Source: PALSA-505 sp036501145
Lineage (GTDB): Bacteria; Actinomycetota; Actinomycetes; Streptosporangiales; Streptosporangiaceae
Assembly (NCBI GenBank): GCA_036501145.1
Contig: DASYAV010000160.1
Coordinates: forward strand, 15,392-79,391
Reading direction: 5' to 3'
Length of the DNA: 64,000 nucleotides
In this document: one piece after another, positions 8,271 to 17,184 of the stretch
Numbering within the stretch: the stretch's first letter is position 1
Layout: every line of letters begins with the position of its first letter
The notes under the pieces: generated by a model
What the model saw: the letters and a program-made list of their open reading frames with translations, nothing else
Told to the model about the DNA's origin: nothing
The model's database searches: none
Program-made: the position numbers and the translations under genes

Positions 8271-8918
8271 GTGCCGGACCAGACTGTGCCCGACGGGCCC
8301 GCCGCGCCCGACGTGCCGCGCCGGGAGCGGAAGAAGCAGCAGACCAGGGACGCCCTGGTCGAGGCGGCGCTGACGCTGTTCGAGGCGCAGGGCTACGAGC
8401 AGACCGCGGTGCACGAGATCACCGACGCCGTCGACGTCTCCGAGCGGACCTTCTTCCGGTACTTCGCCGGTAAGGAGGACCTCGTCCTGTCCTTCTCCCG
8501 GGACCGGACCGCCGCGCTGCTCGAGGCGCTGGCGGCCAGGCCGCCCGGCGAGGATCCGCTCACCGCGCTGCGCCGCGCGTTCCGCCGGTCGCTGGACTTC
8601 ACCCCCGCCGCGGAGGCCAGGTACCTGTCGGTGCTCAGACTGATCGACGGCACGCCCACGCTGATCGCGGCCAGCCTGCGCGACGCCGACGAGCACTCCG
8701 AGGAGATCGTGGCCGCGCTGGCCCGGCGGGAGGACGTCGACCCCGCCACCGACCTGCGCCCACGCATCCTGGCCGCCACCTTCGGCGTGCTCGTGTTCAA
8801 GGCCATCCACGACTGGCGGAAGGCCGGCGGAACCGGCGTCGAGGCCATGCTGGCCAGGCTGGACAGCTACGCCGGCCAGTTCGGTCCCGGCCTCTTCGGC
8901 CACTGGCGGAACCCGTAG
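8271..8918 (+). CDS. TetR/AcrR family transcriptional regulator
   Basis: 215 residues from GTG at 8271, or 210 from GTG at 8286. The TetR DNA-binding domain is clear: RERKKQQTRDALVEAALTLF, then TAVHEITDAVDVSERTFFRY and FAGKEDLV (about residues 18-66). The C-terminal ligand domain is typical of AcrR-like proteins. It is head-to-head with a truncated drug exporter, the classical arrangement of a local repressor and its efflux pump, but the usual intergenic operator is gone. If the gene is still expressed, its promoter must lie inside the neighbouring exporter gene. Confidence 0.87.
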   Translation: MPDQTVPDGPAAPDVPRRERKKQQTRDALVEAALTLFEAQGYEQTAVHEITDAVDVSERTFFRYFAGKEDLVLSFSRDRTAALLEALAARPPGEDPLTALRRAFRRSLDFTPAAEARYLSVLRLIDGTPTLIAASLRDADEHSEEIVAALARREDVDPATDLRPRILAATFGVLVFKAIHDWRKAGGTGVEAMLARLDSYAGQFGPGLFGHWRNP

Positions 8919-8989
8919 CCTGGTAGCCGGGACCCTGCGGGCACAGGTTTGCCGGAGACGCCCGGGGGCCGTAGCGAGGATGGTGGCGG

Positions 8990-9982
8990 TTGACGGTTCA
9001 CGTGATCCACGAGAACCCGGAGTGGTACGCGCCGCTGGCGGCCGCGTTCGACGCCGCCGGTGTGCCGCACCGGAAGTGGCTGCTCGGCACCGGCGTGCTC
9101 GACCTGGACGCCGAGCCGCCCGCCGGGGTGTTCTGGTCGCGGATGAGCGCGTCGTCGCACAGCCGCGGCCACCCGTTCGCCAAGGACCAGACCCGGGGCG
9201 TGCTGACCTGGCTGGAGTGCCACGGCCGCCGGGTGGTCAACGGGCGCCGGGTGCTCGACCTGGAGATGAGCAAGGTCGAGCAGTTGGCCCTGCTGCGCGC
9301 GGCCGGTTTCGACGTGCCACGCACGCTCGCCGTCGCCGGGCCGGATGACCTGGCCGAGGCGGCCCGGCGGCTGCCGGTGCCGTTCATCGGCAAGCACAAC
9401 CAGGGCGGCAAGGGCGTCTCGGTGCGGCTGTTCGGCAGCCACGAGGAGTTCACCGCCTACCTGTCCGGGCCGGACTACCTGCCCCCGGTGGACGGGATCA
9501 CCCTGCTGCAGGAGTACCTGCGGCCGGCCCAGCCGCGGATCACCAGGGTGGAGATCGTCGGGGCTGAGTTCATGTACGCGATCACCGCCGACACCGCACG
9601 CGGCGGCTTCGAGCTGTGCCCGGCCGACGCCTGTGCGGTGCCGCCGCCGGGCGGCGCGCCTGGTCCGGCTGACGTGCCCGGCCTGGCCGGCGTGCCCGGC
9701 GGGGACGGCGGGATCTTCGCGCTGCGCGAGGGGTTCGACCATCCGGTGATCGGCCGCTACACCGACTTCGCCCGGCGGCACGGGATCGAGATCGCCGGCT
9801 TTGAGTTCATCGAGACCGCCGACGGCAGGCTCGTCACCTACGACATCAACTCCACCACCAACTACAACGCCGCGATCGAGGCGGTGGCGCCGCGCCCGGC
9901 GCTGCCCGCGGTGGCCAGTTTTTTCAAGCGGCTGCTGGCCGGTGAGCCGCGGCCGGTCGCAGCGGAGAGGGGACCGACGTGA
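8990..9982 (+). CDS. ATP-grasp protein (RimK-like ligase)
   Basis: 330 residues from TTG at 8990 (MTVHVIHENPEWYAPLAAAF). Middle and C-terminal parts show an ATP-grasp fold: FIGKHNQGGKGVSVRLFGS near residue 140 (ATP-binding lysine and glycine loop), LLQEYLRP, and a metal-binding end GFEFIETADGRLVTYDINST (Glu and Asn ligands near residue 280). RimK relatives join carboxylates to amines via acyl phosphates. A Pro/Gly-rich insertion occurs near residues 215-235. The stop overlaps the next start (GTGA), coupling it to an LLM monooxygenase, an uncommon pair that suggests a small modification pathway. Substrate unknown. Confidence 0.75.
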   Translation: MTVHVIHENPEWYAPLAAAFDAAGVPHRKWLLGTGVLDLDAEPPAGVFWSRMSASSHSRGHPFAKDQTRGVLTWLECHGRRVVNGRRVLDLEMSKVEQLALLRAAGFDVPRTLAVAGPDDLAEAARRLPVPFIGKHNQGGKGVSVRLFGSHEEFTAYLSGPDYLPPVDGITLLQEYLRPAQPRITRVEIVGAEFMYAITADTARGGFELCPADACAVPPPGGAPGPADVPGLAGVPGGDGGIFALREGFDHPVIGRYTDFARRHGIEIAGFEFIETADGRLVTYDINSTTNYNAAIEAVAPRPALPAVASFFKRLLAGEPRPVAAERGPT

Positions 9983-11004
9983 GGTTTGGCTACTGGATGC
10001 CGATCTTCGGCGGCTGGCTGCGCAACGTGCCCGACGAGGGCATGCCCGTGGCCTGGCCTTATGTGCGTGACCTGACGGTGGAGAGCGAGCGGCACGGGTT
10101 TGACCTCACGCTCATCGCCGAGCTGAACCTCAACGACATCAAGGGCCACCACGCGCCGTCGCTGGACTGCTGGACGCTCGCGCCCGCGCTCGCCGCGGTC
10201 ACCGAACGGCTGGAACTGATGCTCGCGGTCCGGCCGAACTACCACTCCCCGGCGCTGACCGCCAAGGCGCTGTCCACGCTGGACGTAATCGCCCCCGGCC
10301 GGGTCTCGCTGAACGTCGTGTCCTCCTGGTGGCGCGACGAGGCCGCCCAGTACGGGGCGCCGTTCGACGAGCACGACGCCAGGTACGCGCGCACCACCGA
10401 GTGGCTGGAGGTGATGTCCCGGCTGTGGCGCGAGGACACCGTCGACCACGACGGCCCGCTGTACCAGTTCAAGGGCACCGTGCTCGAGCCCAAGCCCAGC
10501 CGGATGCCGCCGGTCTACATGGGCGGCGAGTCGCCCAAGGCCAAGGAGGTGATCGGCGGCCGCGCGGACGCCTACGTGATGCACGGCGACGCGCCAGAGG
10601 TCATCGCGGGCAAGATCGACGATATGCGGTCGCGGCGGGAGGCGGCGGGCCGGCCTCCGCTGGAGTTCGGCGTGGCCGGCTACGTGATCTGCCGGGACAC
10701 CGAGTCCGAAGCGCAGGCGGAGCTCGAGCGGATCCTCGACGTGCGTTCCTCTCCCGAGGCCTACGCCTCCTACCAGGACTTCATCGCGGGTTCCCAGCTG
10801 GAGTCGCGGGTCTCGATCGAGGAGTACAGCGTGTCCAACCGGGGGCTGCGCGCCGGGCTCGTCGGCACCCCGGAACAGATCACCGCCCGGCTGCGCGCCT
10901 ACGAGGAAGCCGGGGTCGGCCTGATGCTGCTGCAGTTCTCCCCGCAGCGCGAGGAGATGGCCAGGTTCGGCCGGGACGTGATCAACGGGTACCACCCCGC
11001 CTGA
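9979..11004 (+). CDS. LLM class flavin-dependent monooxygenase (SsuD/SfnG-like)
   Basis: 341 residues starting MRFGYWMPIFGGWLRNVPDE, with the bacterial luciferase-like barrel: LDVIAPGRVSLNVVSSWW and HDARYARTTEWLEVMSRLW are characteristic of the alkanesulfonate/dimethylsulfone monooxygenase branch, which uses reduced FMN. The C-terminal GLVGTPEQITARLRAYEEAG is conserved too. The GTG start overlaps the ATP-grasp stop by 4 nt. No flavin reductase is adjacent, so reduced flavin must come from elsewhere. Family assignment is firm; the substrate is not. Confidence 0.87.
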   Translation: MRFGYWMPIFGGWLRNVPDEGMPVAWPYVRDLTVESERHGFDLTLIAELNLNDIKGHHAPSLDCWTLAPALAAVTERLELMLAVRPNYHSPALTAKALSTLDVIAPGRVSLNVVSSWWRDEAAQYGAPFDEHDARYARTTEWLEVMSRLWREDTVDHDGPLYQFKGTVLEPKPSRMPPVYMGGESPKAKEVIGGRADAYVMHGDAPEVIAGKIDDMRSRREAAGRPPLEFGVAGYVICRDTESEAQAELERILDVRSSPEAYASYQDFIAGSQLESRVSIEEYSVSNRGLRAGLVGTPEQITARLRAYEEAGVGLMLLQFSPQREEMARFGRDVINGYHPA

Positions 11005-11047
11005 TGAGCCTGGCAAGCTGAGCACAGGCATGCGGAAGGGGCAGGCT

Positions 11048-11872
11048 ATGACCGATGACAGGGACGCGCACGCGGCCACGGACGGGCCGCGCAAGCTGGA
11101 TCTGGACACCAGCGTGGCGCACCCGGCCCGGGTGTACGACTACTGGCTTGGCGGCAAGGACAACTTCGCCGCCGACCGGGAGGCGGCCGAGCAGGTGATC
11201 GCCGCGAACCCGTACGTGCTGCCCGGGGTGCGGTCCAACCGGGCCTTCCTCGGCCGGGCGGTGCGCTACCTGGCCGGCGAGGCCGGGATCCGCCAGTTCC
11301 TGGACGTCGGCACCGGGCTGCCCACCGTGAACAACACACACGAGGTCGCCCAGCAGGCCGCGCCGGAGTGCCGCATCGTCTATGTGGACAACGACCCGAT
11401 CGTGCTCGCGCACGCCCGGGCTCTGCTGACCAGCACCCCGGAGGGGGCCACCGCCTACGTGGACGCTGACCTGCACGACACCGGTGAGCTGCTGCGGGGG
11501 GCCGCCGGCACGCTGGACTTCGGCCAGCCGGTCGCCGTGATGCTGCTGATGATCCTTCAGTACATCCCGGACGGGGACGATCCGTGGGGGATCGTGCGCA
11601 GGCTGCTGGACGCGGTGCCGTCGGCCAGTTACCTGGTGGTCTCCGACACGGCTGCGGACATCGACGCCAAAGTGGTGGCCGAGTCGGCCCGACGCTACAA
11701 CGAGCGGCTGGGCTCGGTGCGGCAGACCAGGCGCACGAAGGAGGAGTTCAACCGCTTCCTCGAGGGTCTTGACCTGGTCGATCCCGGCGTGGTGGCACCG
11801 GCCCAGTGGCGCGGCCCGGCCACCGACAGCCAGCGCATCCCCGCCTACGCCGCGGTCGGCCGCAAGCCCTGA
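11048..11872 (+). CDS. SAM-dependent methyltransferase, DUF574 (Methyltransf_19) family
   Basis: About 274 residues from ATG at 11048, preceded by GGAAGGGG at good spacing. The N-terminal LDTSVAHPARVYDYWLGGKD, then FAADREAA, and the glycine motif FLDVGTGLPTVNNTHEVAQ identify the SAM-binding family expanded in actinomycetes, where dozens of paralogues occur and function is mostly unknown. YVDNDPIVLAHARALL is the acidic-loop region. It is 43 nt after the monooxygenase gene and could be co-transcribed, but such genes are often orphan. Confidence 0.88.
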   Translation: MTDDRDAHAATDGPRKLDLDTSVAHPARVYDYWLGGKDNFAADREAAEQVIAANPYVLPGVRSNRAFLGRAVRYLAGEAGIRQFLDVGTGLPTVNNTHEVAQQAAPECRIVYVDNDPIVLAHARALLTSTPEGATAYVDADLHDTGELLRGAAGTLDFGQPVAVMLLMILQYIPDGDDPWGIVRRLLDAVPSASYLVVSDTAADIDAKVVAESARRYNERLGSVRQTRRTKEEFNRFLEGLDLVDPGVVAPAQWRGPATDSQRIPAYAAVGRKP

Positions 11873-11893
11873 ACCTGGGCCAGCGGTCAGGGC
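11866..11893. terminator. Possible bidirectional terminator
   Basis: GCCCTGA (11866-11872) and TCAGGGC (11887-11893) form a 7-bp inverted repeat that covers both stop codons of the convergent methyltransferase and ugd genes. Stem short, loop 14 nt, no U-tract; modest support. Confidence 0.3.
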
Positions 11894-13206
11894 CGGCCGA
11901 GCGCCCGGAACTCCCACCCCGAGGCTCGCCACTGCGCCGGGTCGAGTTCGTGCCGGGTGTCCACGATGTTCCGCTGCGCCACGGCCTTCCCGATCACTTC
12001 GGGGTCCGCGTGCGCGAACTCCGGCCACTCGGTGAGCAGGAGCAGCACGTCCGCGTCCGCCGCGGCGCCCTCCACCGAGCTGGCGTACCGCAGCTGGGGG
12101 TGCGCCTGGCGAGCGCGTTCCATCGCGACCGGGTCGTAGGCGGTGACCCGCGCCCCCAGCCGCTGCACGGTCAGCGCGACGTCCAGCGCGGGCGAGTCCC
12201 GCAGGTCGTCGGAGTCGGGCTTGAACGCCAGCCCGAGCACTCCGACGCGGCGGCCGGCCAGCGACCCGCCGGCCAGTTCGGTGGCCAGCTCGATGACCTT
12301 CGCCCGGCGCCGTGTGTTGATCGCGTCCACCTCGCCGAGGAACCCGAGCGCGTCGCCGACGCCGAGCTCCACAGCCCGCGAGCCGAACGCCCGGATGTCC
12401 TTGGGCAGGCAGCTGCCACCGAAACCGAGCCCGGGCCGCATGCCCGCGGAGCCGATCCGGTGGTCGTAGGCGAGCACCTCGGCCAGCCTGATCACGTCCC
12501 CGCCGGACGCCTCGCAGACCTCCGCCATGGCGTTGATGAACGAGATCTTGGTGGCCAGGAATGCGTTCGCGGCCACCTTGACCAGCTCGGCGGTGGCGTA
12601 GTCGGTGACCACGAAGGGCACCCCCGCGGCCATCGGCTCCGCGTAGATCTCACGCAGCGTGGCCTCCGCCCCGGCCGACCGCACGCCGGCCACGATCCGC
12701 TCCGGGCGCAGCGTGTCTGTGACGCCGTAACCCTCGCGCAGGAACTCCGGGTTCCACGCCAGCTCGACCCCTTGGCCGGCCGGTGCGAGCTCGGCCAGCC
12801 GGCCGGCCACCCCGGCCGCCGTGTTCACCGGGACGGTGGATTTCCCCACGACCAGGCACGGCCGGGTCAGCAGCGGGGCCAGCGCGTCCACACACCCGTT
12901 CAGCTGGGATAGGTCGGCGCGGCCCGAGCCGTCCTGCTGCGGCGTGCCCACGCAGATGAAGTGGACGTCGCCGAAGTCCGCGGCCTCGGCGTAGGAGGTG
13001 GTGAACCGGAGCCGTCCCGAGCTCAGCCCCTGCTCCAGCAGCGGGCCCAGCCCGGGCTCGAAGAACGGCAGCCGGCCCGCGGCGAGCGCGCTGGCCCGGG
13101 TCTCGTCGGTGTCCAGGCCCATTACGTCAAAGCCGAGTTCCGCCATGCACGCGGCGTGCGTCGCGCCAAGATAACCGGTCCCGAGGACGGTGAGGCGAAG
13201 AGGCAC
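11887..13206 (-). CDS. ugd: UDP-glucose 6-dehydrogenase
   Basis: 439 residues from GTG at 13206 (MPLRLTVLGTGYLGATHAAC). The N-terminal NAD fold GTGYLGATHA, the catalytic region FGGSCLPKDIRAFGSRAV with the nucleophilic Cys near residue 260, and the C-terminal VLGLAFKPDSDDLRDSPALD are diagnostic. The enzyme oxidises UDP-glucose to UDP-glucuronate in two NAD-dependent steps. Nearby lie a UDP-glucuronate decarboxylase-like gene (15401), a GT2 (16386) and a GT-C-like protein (13448), so its product probably feeds UDP-xylose or glucuronate into a surface glycan. Confidence 0.93.
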   Translation of the reverse strand: MPLRLTVLGTGYLGATHAACMAELGFDVMGLDTDETRASALAAGRLPFFEPGLGPLLEQGLSSGRLRFTTSYAEAADFGDVHFICVGTPQQDGSGRADLSQLNGCVDALAPLLTRPCLVVGKSTVPVNTAAGVAGRLAELAPAGQGVELAWNPEFLREGYGVTDTLRPERIVAGVRSAGAEATLREIYAEPMAAGVPFVVTDYATAELVKVAANAFLATKISFINAMAEVCEASGGDVIRLAEVLAYDHRIGSAGMRPGLGFGGSCLPKDIRAFGSRAVELGVGDALGFLGEVDAINTRRRAKVIELATELAGGSLAGRRVGVLGLAFKPDSDDLRDSPALDVALTVQRLGARVTAYDPVAMERARQAHPQLRYASSVEGAAADADVLLLLTEWPEFAHADPEVIGKAVAQRNIVDTRHELDPAQWRASGWEFRALGRP

Positions 13207-13447
13207 GGGTGTTCCTTCTCTCGGGCTGCGAGCTGATCGCGGGGCGGACAGGGTCCACATGCTAATCGAGCAATTCGACCCGGCGGGCCTCAGATGATTG
13301 GCGCCGGGGACCGTTTCCCGGCCGCTGACCCTGCGCTGCGGGTACGGCGCCGCCAGCGGGTAACCACTATCCTGAGCGGCTACGGGCCGCGCCGGCTGCT
13401 TGACCGCCCAGCGACCGTGGCTTATGTCAGGCAGGGAAGGTGAGGTG

Positions 13448-15199
13448 GTGGTGAGCCTCCTCCCGTCGGCGCTGAAGCCGTCCCCGGCGGCCGCGGGCCG
13501 CCGAGGCCGCCGGCCCGCGCTGGCCAGCTGGCTCGTCCTGACCGGTTACCTGCTGGGTGCGGTGGCGGTCACCTGGCGGTTGTGGGCCGATCCGGCGTCG
13601 CTCATGCCGATCGGCCGCGGCAACCGGGACGTCGATCTGTTCGCCTGGTTCGTCCGCCTTGAGGCGACGGCCGTCTCCCATGGCGCGCTGCCCGGGCTGG
13701 TCAGCACGGCGATGAACGCGCCGCATGGGATCAGCCTGCTGTGGAACACCTCGCTGCTGCTGCCCGGGGTCGTGCTGTCGCCGCTGTCCCTGCTGGCCGG
13801 GCCGCAGACCACGCTCACCGTGGTGATGACCCTGGGTTTCGCCGGCTCGGCGGCCAGCCTGTTCTGGGTGCTGCGCCGGTGGGATGCTTCCGTCAGCGCG
13901 GCGGCGCTCGGCGGCGCGGTGTACGGGTTCTCCCCGGCTCTGCTGGACGCCGGCATGGGCCACTACCACCTCGAGTTCGCGGTGTTCCCGCCGTTGATCA
14001 TCGACGCCCTGCTGCGGCTGGTCACCGGCCGCGGCCGGCCGCTGCGCACCGGTGCCTGGCTGGGTGTGCTGATCGCCGCCCAGTTGCTCACCGGGGAGGA
14101 ACTGCTGACCGACACCGCCGTGGCCGCCGCCGTGCTGCTCGTCGTGGTCGCGGCCGGACGGCCGCGGGCCGTTCCCGGGCAGCTGCGGGCGGCGGCAGGC
14201 GGTCTCGCGATGACGGCGGGGGTTGCGCTGCTGCTCTGCGGTTATCCGCTGTGGGAACAGTTCCGCGGCCCGTTCAGCCAGCACGGCAGCCCGTGGCCGA
14301 CCAGCCCGTTCCACGCCCATCCGGTGGCCTTCGTCACCCCGCCGACCAGCCTGCTGTTCCACACCCAGGCCAGCGCGGCCACCGCCGCCGCCAACTACGG
14401 CACGAACCTGGCCGAGTACCTCGGTTATCTGGGCTGGCCGCTGCTGATCGTGCTGCTCGCCGCCACGCTCGCCTGCATAACGGATCCGAAGATCCGCGCG
14501 GTGGCGCTGACCTGGCTGATTCTGGAGGTCTTCACGCTGGGCAGCGGTTCTGCCGCGCTGCCGTGGCACTATCTGCAGCACCTTCCGGTGCTCAGCCAGG
14601 TGCTGCCGAACCGGCTCGCCATCCCGGCCGATGGCGCGGCGGCCGCCCTGCTCGCGTTCGCCCTCGACCGGACGCGCCGGGCCGTGCCAGACGGCCCGCG
14701 CTGGCGCACCGGCCTGATCGCCGGGGTGGCGGTACTGGCCGTGCTGCCGCTCGTGCCGCGGCCATACCGGGCTGTCCCGGTGGCGCCGGTGCCGAGCGGC
14801 TGGCAGTCCGCGTTCAGCCGGCTGCGGCTCGCCGCCGATGCGCCGGTCCTGGTCGTCCCGGTCCCGTACGGCCGCAACACCGATCCGCTGCGCTGGCAGT
14901 CGGAAACGGGCGTCCCCGGCTCGCTTATCGGCGGTTATTTCATTGCCCCGAATTCCTCCGGGCAGGCAGCGGAATACGGCGGCCGGCTGCCAAACATTGT
15001 CCCGGTCCTCGATTCCATCTGGGCGGGCAAGGATCTCCGCGCCCCCCCGATGGCCGCGATGCGGGCAGCTGTCGCTTCCTGGCATCCGGCGGCCGTTGTG
15101 GCGGCGGCCAACCTCACGTCACCGCTTGGCCATATTCTGGTCAAGGTTTTCGGGCCGCCCGCCTTCCAGGTCGGTAGGATGCTGGCGTGGCGGCGCTGA
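13448..15199 (+). CDS. Multispanning membrane protein, GT-C-like glycosyltransferase
   Basis: About 583 residues with roughly ten to twelve hydrophobic segments, for example LVLTGYLLGAVAVTWRLW and LIAGVAVLAVLPLVPRP. An acidic pair in the first external loop (GNRDVDLFAWFVRLE) resembles the metal or phosphate-binding loop of GT-C enzymes that use polyprenyl-phosphate sugars. The C-terminal third is soluble. GGAAGG lies 7 nt before the GTG at 13448; three GTG codons in a row leave the exact start uncertain. Divergent from ugd and upstream of the UDP-glucuronate decarboxylase-like and GT2 genes, so it may glycosylate cell-surface polymers. The GT-C reading is inference. Confidence 0.65.
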   Translation: MVSLLPSALKPSPAAAGRRGRRPALASWLVLTGYLLGAVAVTWRLWADPASLMPIGRGNRDVDLFAWFVRLEATAVSHGALPGLVSTAMNAPHGISLLWNTSLLLPGVVLSPLSLLAGPQTTLTVVMTLGFAGSAASLFWVLRRWDASVSAAALGGAVYGFSPALLDAGMGHYHLEFAVFPPLIIDALLRLVTGRGRPLRTGAWLGVLIAAQLLTGEELLTDTAVAAAVLLVVVAAGRPRAVPGQLRAAAGGLAMTAGVALLLCGYPLWEQFRGPFSQHGSPWPTSPFHAHPVAFVTPPTSLLFHTQASAATAAANYGTNLAEYLGYLGWPLLIVLLAATLACITDPKIRAVALTWLILEVFTLGSGSAALPWHYLQHLPVLSQVLPNRLAIPADGAAAALLAFALDRTRRAVPDGPRWRTGLIAGVAVLAVLPLVPRPYRAVPVAPVPSGWQSAFSRLRLAADAPVLVVPVPYGRNTDPLRWQSETGVPGSLIGGYFIAPNSSGQAAEYGGRLPNIVPVLDSIWAGKDLRAPPMAAMRAAVASWHPAAVVAAANLTSPLGHILVKVFGPPAFQVGRMLAWRR

Positions 15200-15307
15200 G
15201 CAGGCTGCGGGCAACGGGGGACATGGTCTGGTCGCGGCGAAGAGCCATCCGGTCACGGGTAGGCTGGCATCTTGTGTGATGGCCGGGAAATTTCACCCGC
15301 TTAGCAG

Positions 15308-15337
15308 CGATGTGACGCATTCATAAAACGCACATCG
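15308..15337. promoter_or_regulatory. Inverted repeat upstream of the decarboxylase gene
   Basis: CGATGTG and CACATCG are perfect 7-bp arms around 16 nt, in an AT-rich patch (15285-15360) that contrasts with the surrounding GC-rich DNA and lies 64 nt before the start codon. It may be an operator or a 5' leader hairpin. Confidence 0.3.
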
Positions 15338-15400
15338 TTTTCACGAATAATCCAAATGCCCGTGCGTAATCATGCGGGCACCGGTGGGAAAGGGTATCTG

Positions 15401-16345
15401 GTGACTGAGAGGGTCGTTATCACGGGTGGGGCCGGATTCCTCGGTTCGCACCTGTCGGAGCGGTTCCTGGCCGACGGCTGCTCAGTGGTCTGCCTGGACA
15501 ACTTCTGCACCGGGACACCGGAGAACGTGGCGCACCTGCTGGAGAACCCGGCCTTCCGCCTCGTCCGCTGCGACGTCAGCGAATACCTGCACGTCAGCGG
15601 GCCGGTGGATGCGGTGCTGCACTTCGCCTGCCCGGCCAGCCCCATCGACTACCTGCGGCTGCCGATCGAGACGCTCAAGGTGGGCTCGGCCGGCACCCAC
15701 CACGCGCTCGGCCTGGCCCGGGAGAAGGGGGCGAAGTTCCTGGTCGCCTCCACCTCCGAGGTCTACGGCGACCCACTGGTCCACCCGCAGGGCGAGGACT
15801 ACTGGGGCAACGTCAACCCGGTCGGCCCGCGCGCGGTGTACGACGAGGCGAAGCGATTCGGCGAGGCGCTGACCGTGGCCTACCGCCAGACCCACGGAAT
15901 GGATGCGAAGATCATCCGCATCTTCAACACCTACGGGCCGCGGATGCGCCCGAACGACGGCCGGGCCATCCCGACCTTCGTCGCCCAGGCGCTGAAGGGC
16001 GAGCCGATCACCGTGGCCGGCGACGGCAGCCAGACCCGGTCGGTGTGCTACGTGGACGACCTGATCGAGGGTGTCGTGCGGATGCTGCGCTCGCCGCACC
16101 CCGGCCCGGTGAACCTGGGCAACCCGGCCGAGCTGTCCATGCTGGAACTGGCCAAGACGGTCCGGCGGATGACCGGGTCGCAGTCGGAGATCACGTTCGT
16201 GCCGCGGCCACAGGACGACCCCATGGTGCGTCAGCCGCGGATCGAGCTGGCGGCCGACGTGCTCGGCTGGAAACCCGAGGTCGGCCTGGCCGACGGCCTC
16301 GATCGCACCATCGCCTGGTTCCGCGCTCACCCGGAGATCATCTGA
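15401..16345 (+). CDS. NAD-dependent epimerase/decarboxylase, UDP-glucuronate decarboxylase-like
   Basis: 314 residues from GTG at 15401, after GGGAAAGGG. Extended SDR: VVITGGAGFLGSHLSERFL (NAD motif), FACPASPIDYLRLPIETLKV and VASTSEVYGDPLVHPQ (typical of UDP-xylose synthase), catalytic YDEAK, RIFNTYGPRM, and VCYVDDLIEG. Closest to enzymes that oxidise and decarboxylate UDP-glucuronate to UDP-xylose, using the product of the nearby ugd. The GT2 gene follows 40 nt later, suggesting one transcript. dTDP-glucose dehydratases share much of this signature but normally carry different residues at the ASP.D.Y region. Confidence 0.85.
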   Translation: MTERVVITGGAGFLGSHLSERFLADGCSVVCLDNFCTGTPENVAHLLENPAFRLVRCDVSEYLHVSGPVDAVLHFACPASPIDYLRLPIETLKVGSAGTHHALGLAREKGAKFLVASTSEVYGDPLVHPQGEDYWGNVNPVGPRAVYDEAKRFGEALTVAYRQTHGMDAKIIRIFNTYGPRMRPNDGRAIPTFVAQALKGEPITVAGDGSQTRSVCYVDDLIEGVVRMLRSPHPGPVNLGNPAELSMLELAKTVRRMTGSQSEITFVPRPQDDPMVRQPRIELAADVLGWKPEVGLADGLDRTIAWFRAHPEII

Positions 16346-16385
16346 TCCGCTGTCCAGCAGTCGCCCAGCAGGAAGACACCCCGCT

Positions 16386-17141
16386 GTGAAGCTCTCGATC
16401 CTGGTGCCGGTCTACAACGAGGCCGAGACCGTGCAGACCGCGATCAAGCGCGTCCTCAACGTCAATTTCCCGTGCCAGATCGAGCTGATCGTGGTGGACG
16501 ACGCCAGCGTGGACGGCACGTCCGAGATCATCGACGGCCTGCACGACGAGCGGATGATCAAGCTCAGGCACCCGGAGAACCGGGGTAAGGGCGCGGCCAT
16601 CCGCACCGCGGCCGGCGCCGCCACCGGCGACTACGTCGTACCGTTCGACGCCGACCTGGAGTACCAGCCCGAGGAGATCCCCGCGCTGCTCTCGCCGGTG
16701 CTCAGTGGTGAGTCCGAGGTGGTGTACGGGAACCGGACGTTCGGCAGCCACTCGGCGTACTCGTTCTGGTACGTGGTGGGCAACAAGGGCATCACGATGG
16801 CCGCGAACATCCTGTTCAACGCCTACATCAGCGACCTGGAGACCTGCTACAAGCTGATGCCGCTGGAGCTGTACCGCGACCTGGACGTCAGCTCCGCGGG
16901 GTTCGGCATGGAAGCGGAGATCACCGGCAAGCTGCTGGCCCGGCGGATCCGCCCGTTCGAGGTGCCGATCAGCTACCGGGCGCGCACCCGCGAGGCGGGC
17001 AAGAAGATCACCTGGCGGGACGGCGTGCAGGCCGTATGGATCCTGGCCCGCCTCCGCATGTCTGCCCGCCGCTTACCCCACCGCCAACCGCCCCCGCCCG
17101 CCGCTTACCCCCAACCCACTCGAGCAAACGTTTTCACATAG
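16386..17141 (+). CDS. Glycosyltransferase family 2 (DPM1/GtrB-like)
   Basis: 251 residues from GTG at 16386. GT-A signatures: LSILVPVYNEAETVQTAIKR, LIVVDDASVDGTSEIIDGL, PENRGKGAAIRTAAGAATGD and the DAD metal motif in VPFDADLEYQPEEIP. This group makes polyprenyl-phosphate sugars, a natural donor source for GT-C enzymes such as the one at 13448. No C-terminal membrane helices are visible, as in soluble DPM1-type enzymes; the tail is Pro/His-rich (HRQPPPPAAYPQPTRANVFT), perhaps from drift at the 3' end. Likely operonic with the decarboxylase gene. Confidence 0.87.
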   Translation: MKLSILVPVYNEAETVQTAIKRVLNVNFPCQIELIVVDDASVDGTSEIIDGLHDERMIKLRHPENRGKGAAIRTAAGAATGDYVVPFDADLEYQPEEIPALLSPVLSGESEVVYGNRTFGSHSAYSFWYVVGNKGITMAANILFNAYISDLETCYKLMPLELYRDLDVSSAGFGMEAEITGKLLARRIRPFEVPISYRARTREAGKKITWRDGVQAVWILARLRMSARRLPHRQPPPPAAYPQPTRANVFT

Positions 17142-17184
17142 TTAGTTCATGATCGGTGGACGCCTGCTGGTGCGATAGCGCCAC

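Noticed and set aside
13427..15085. 552-codon minus-strand open frame
   Set aside because: Antisense to the multispanning membrane protein; composition is Arg/Gln/Gly-rich with no recognisable domain.
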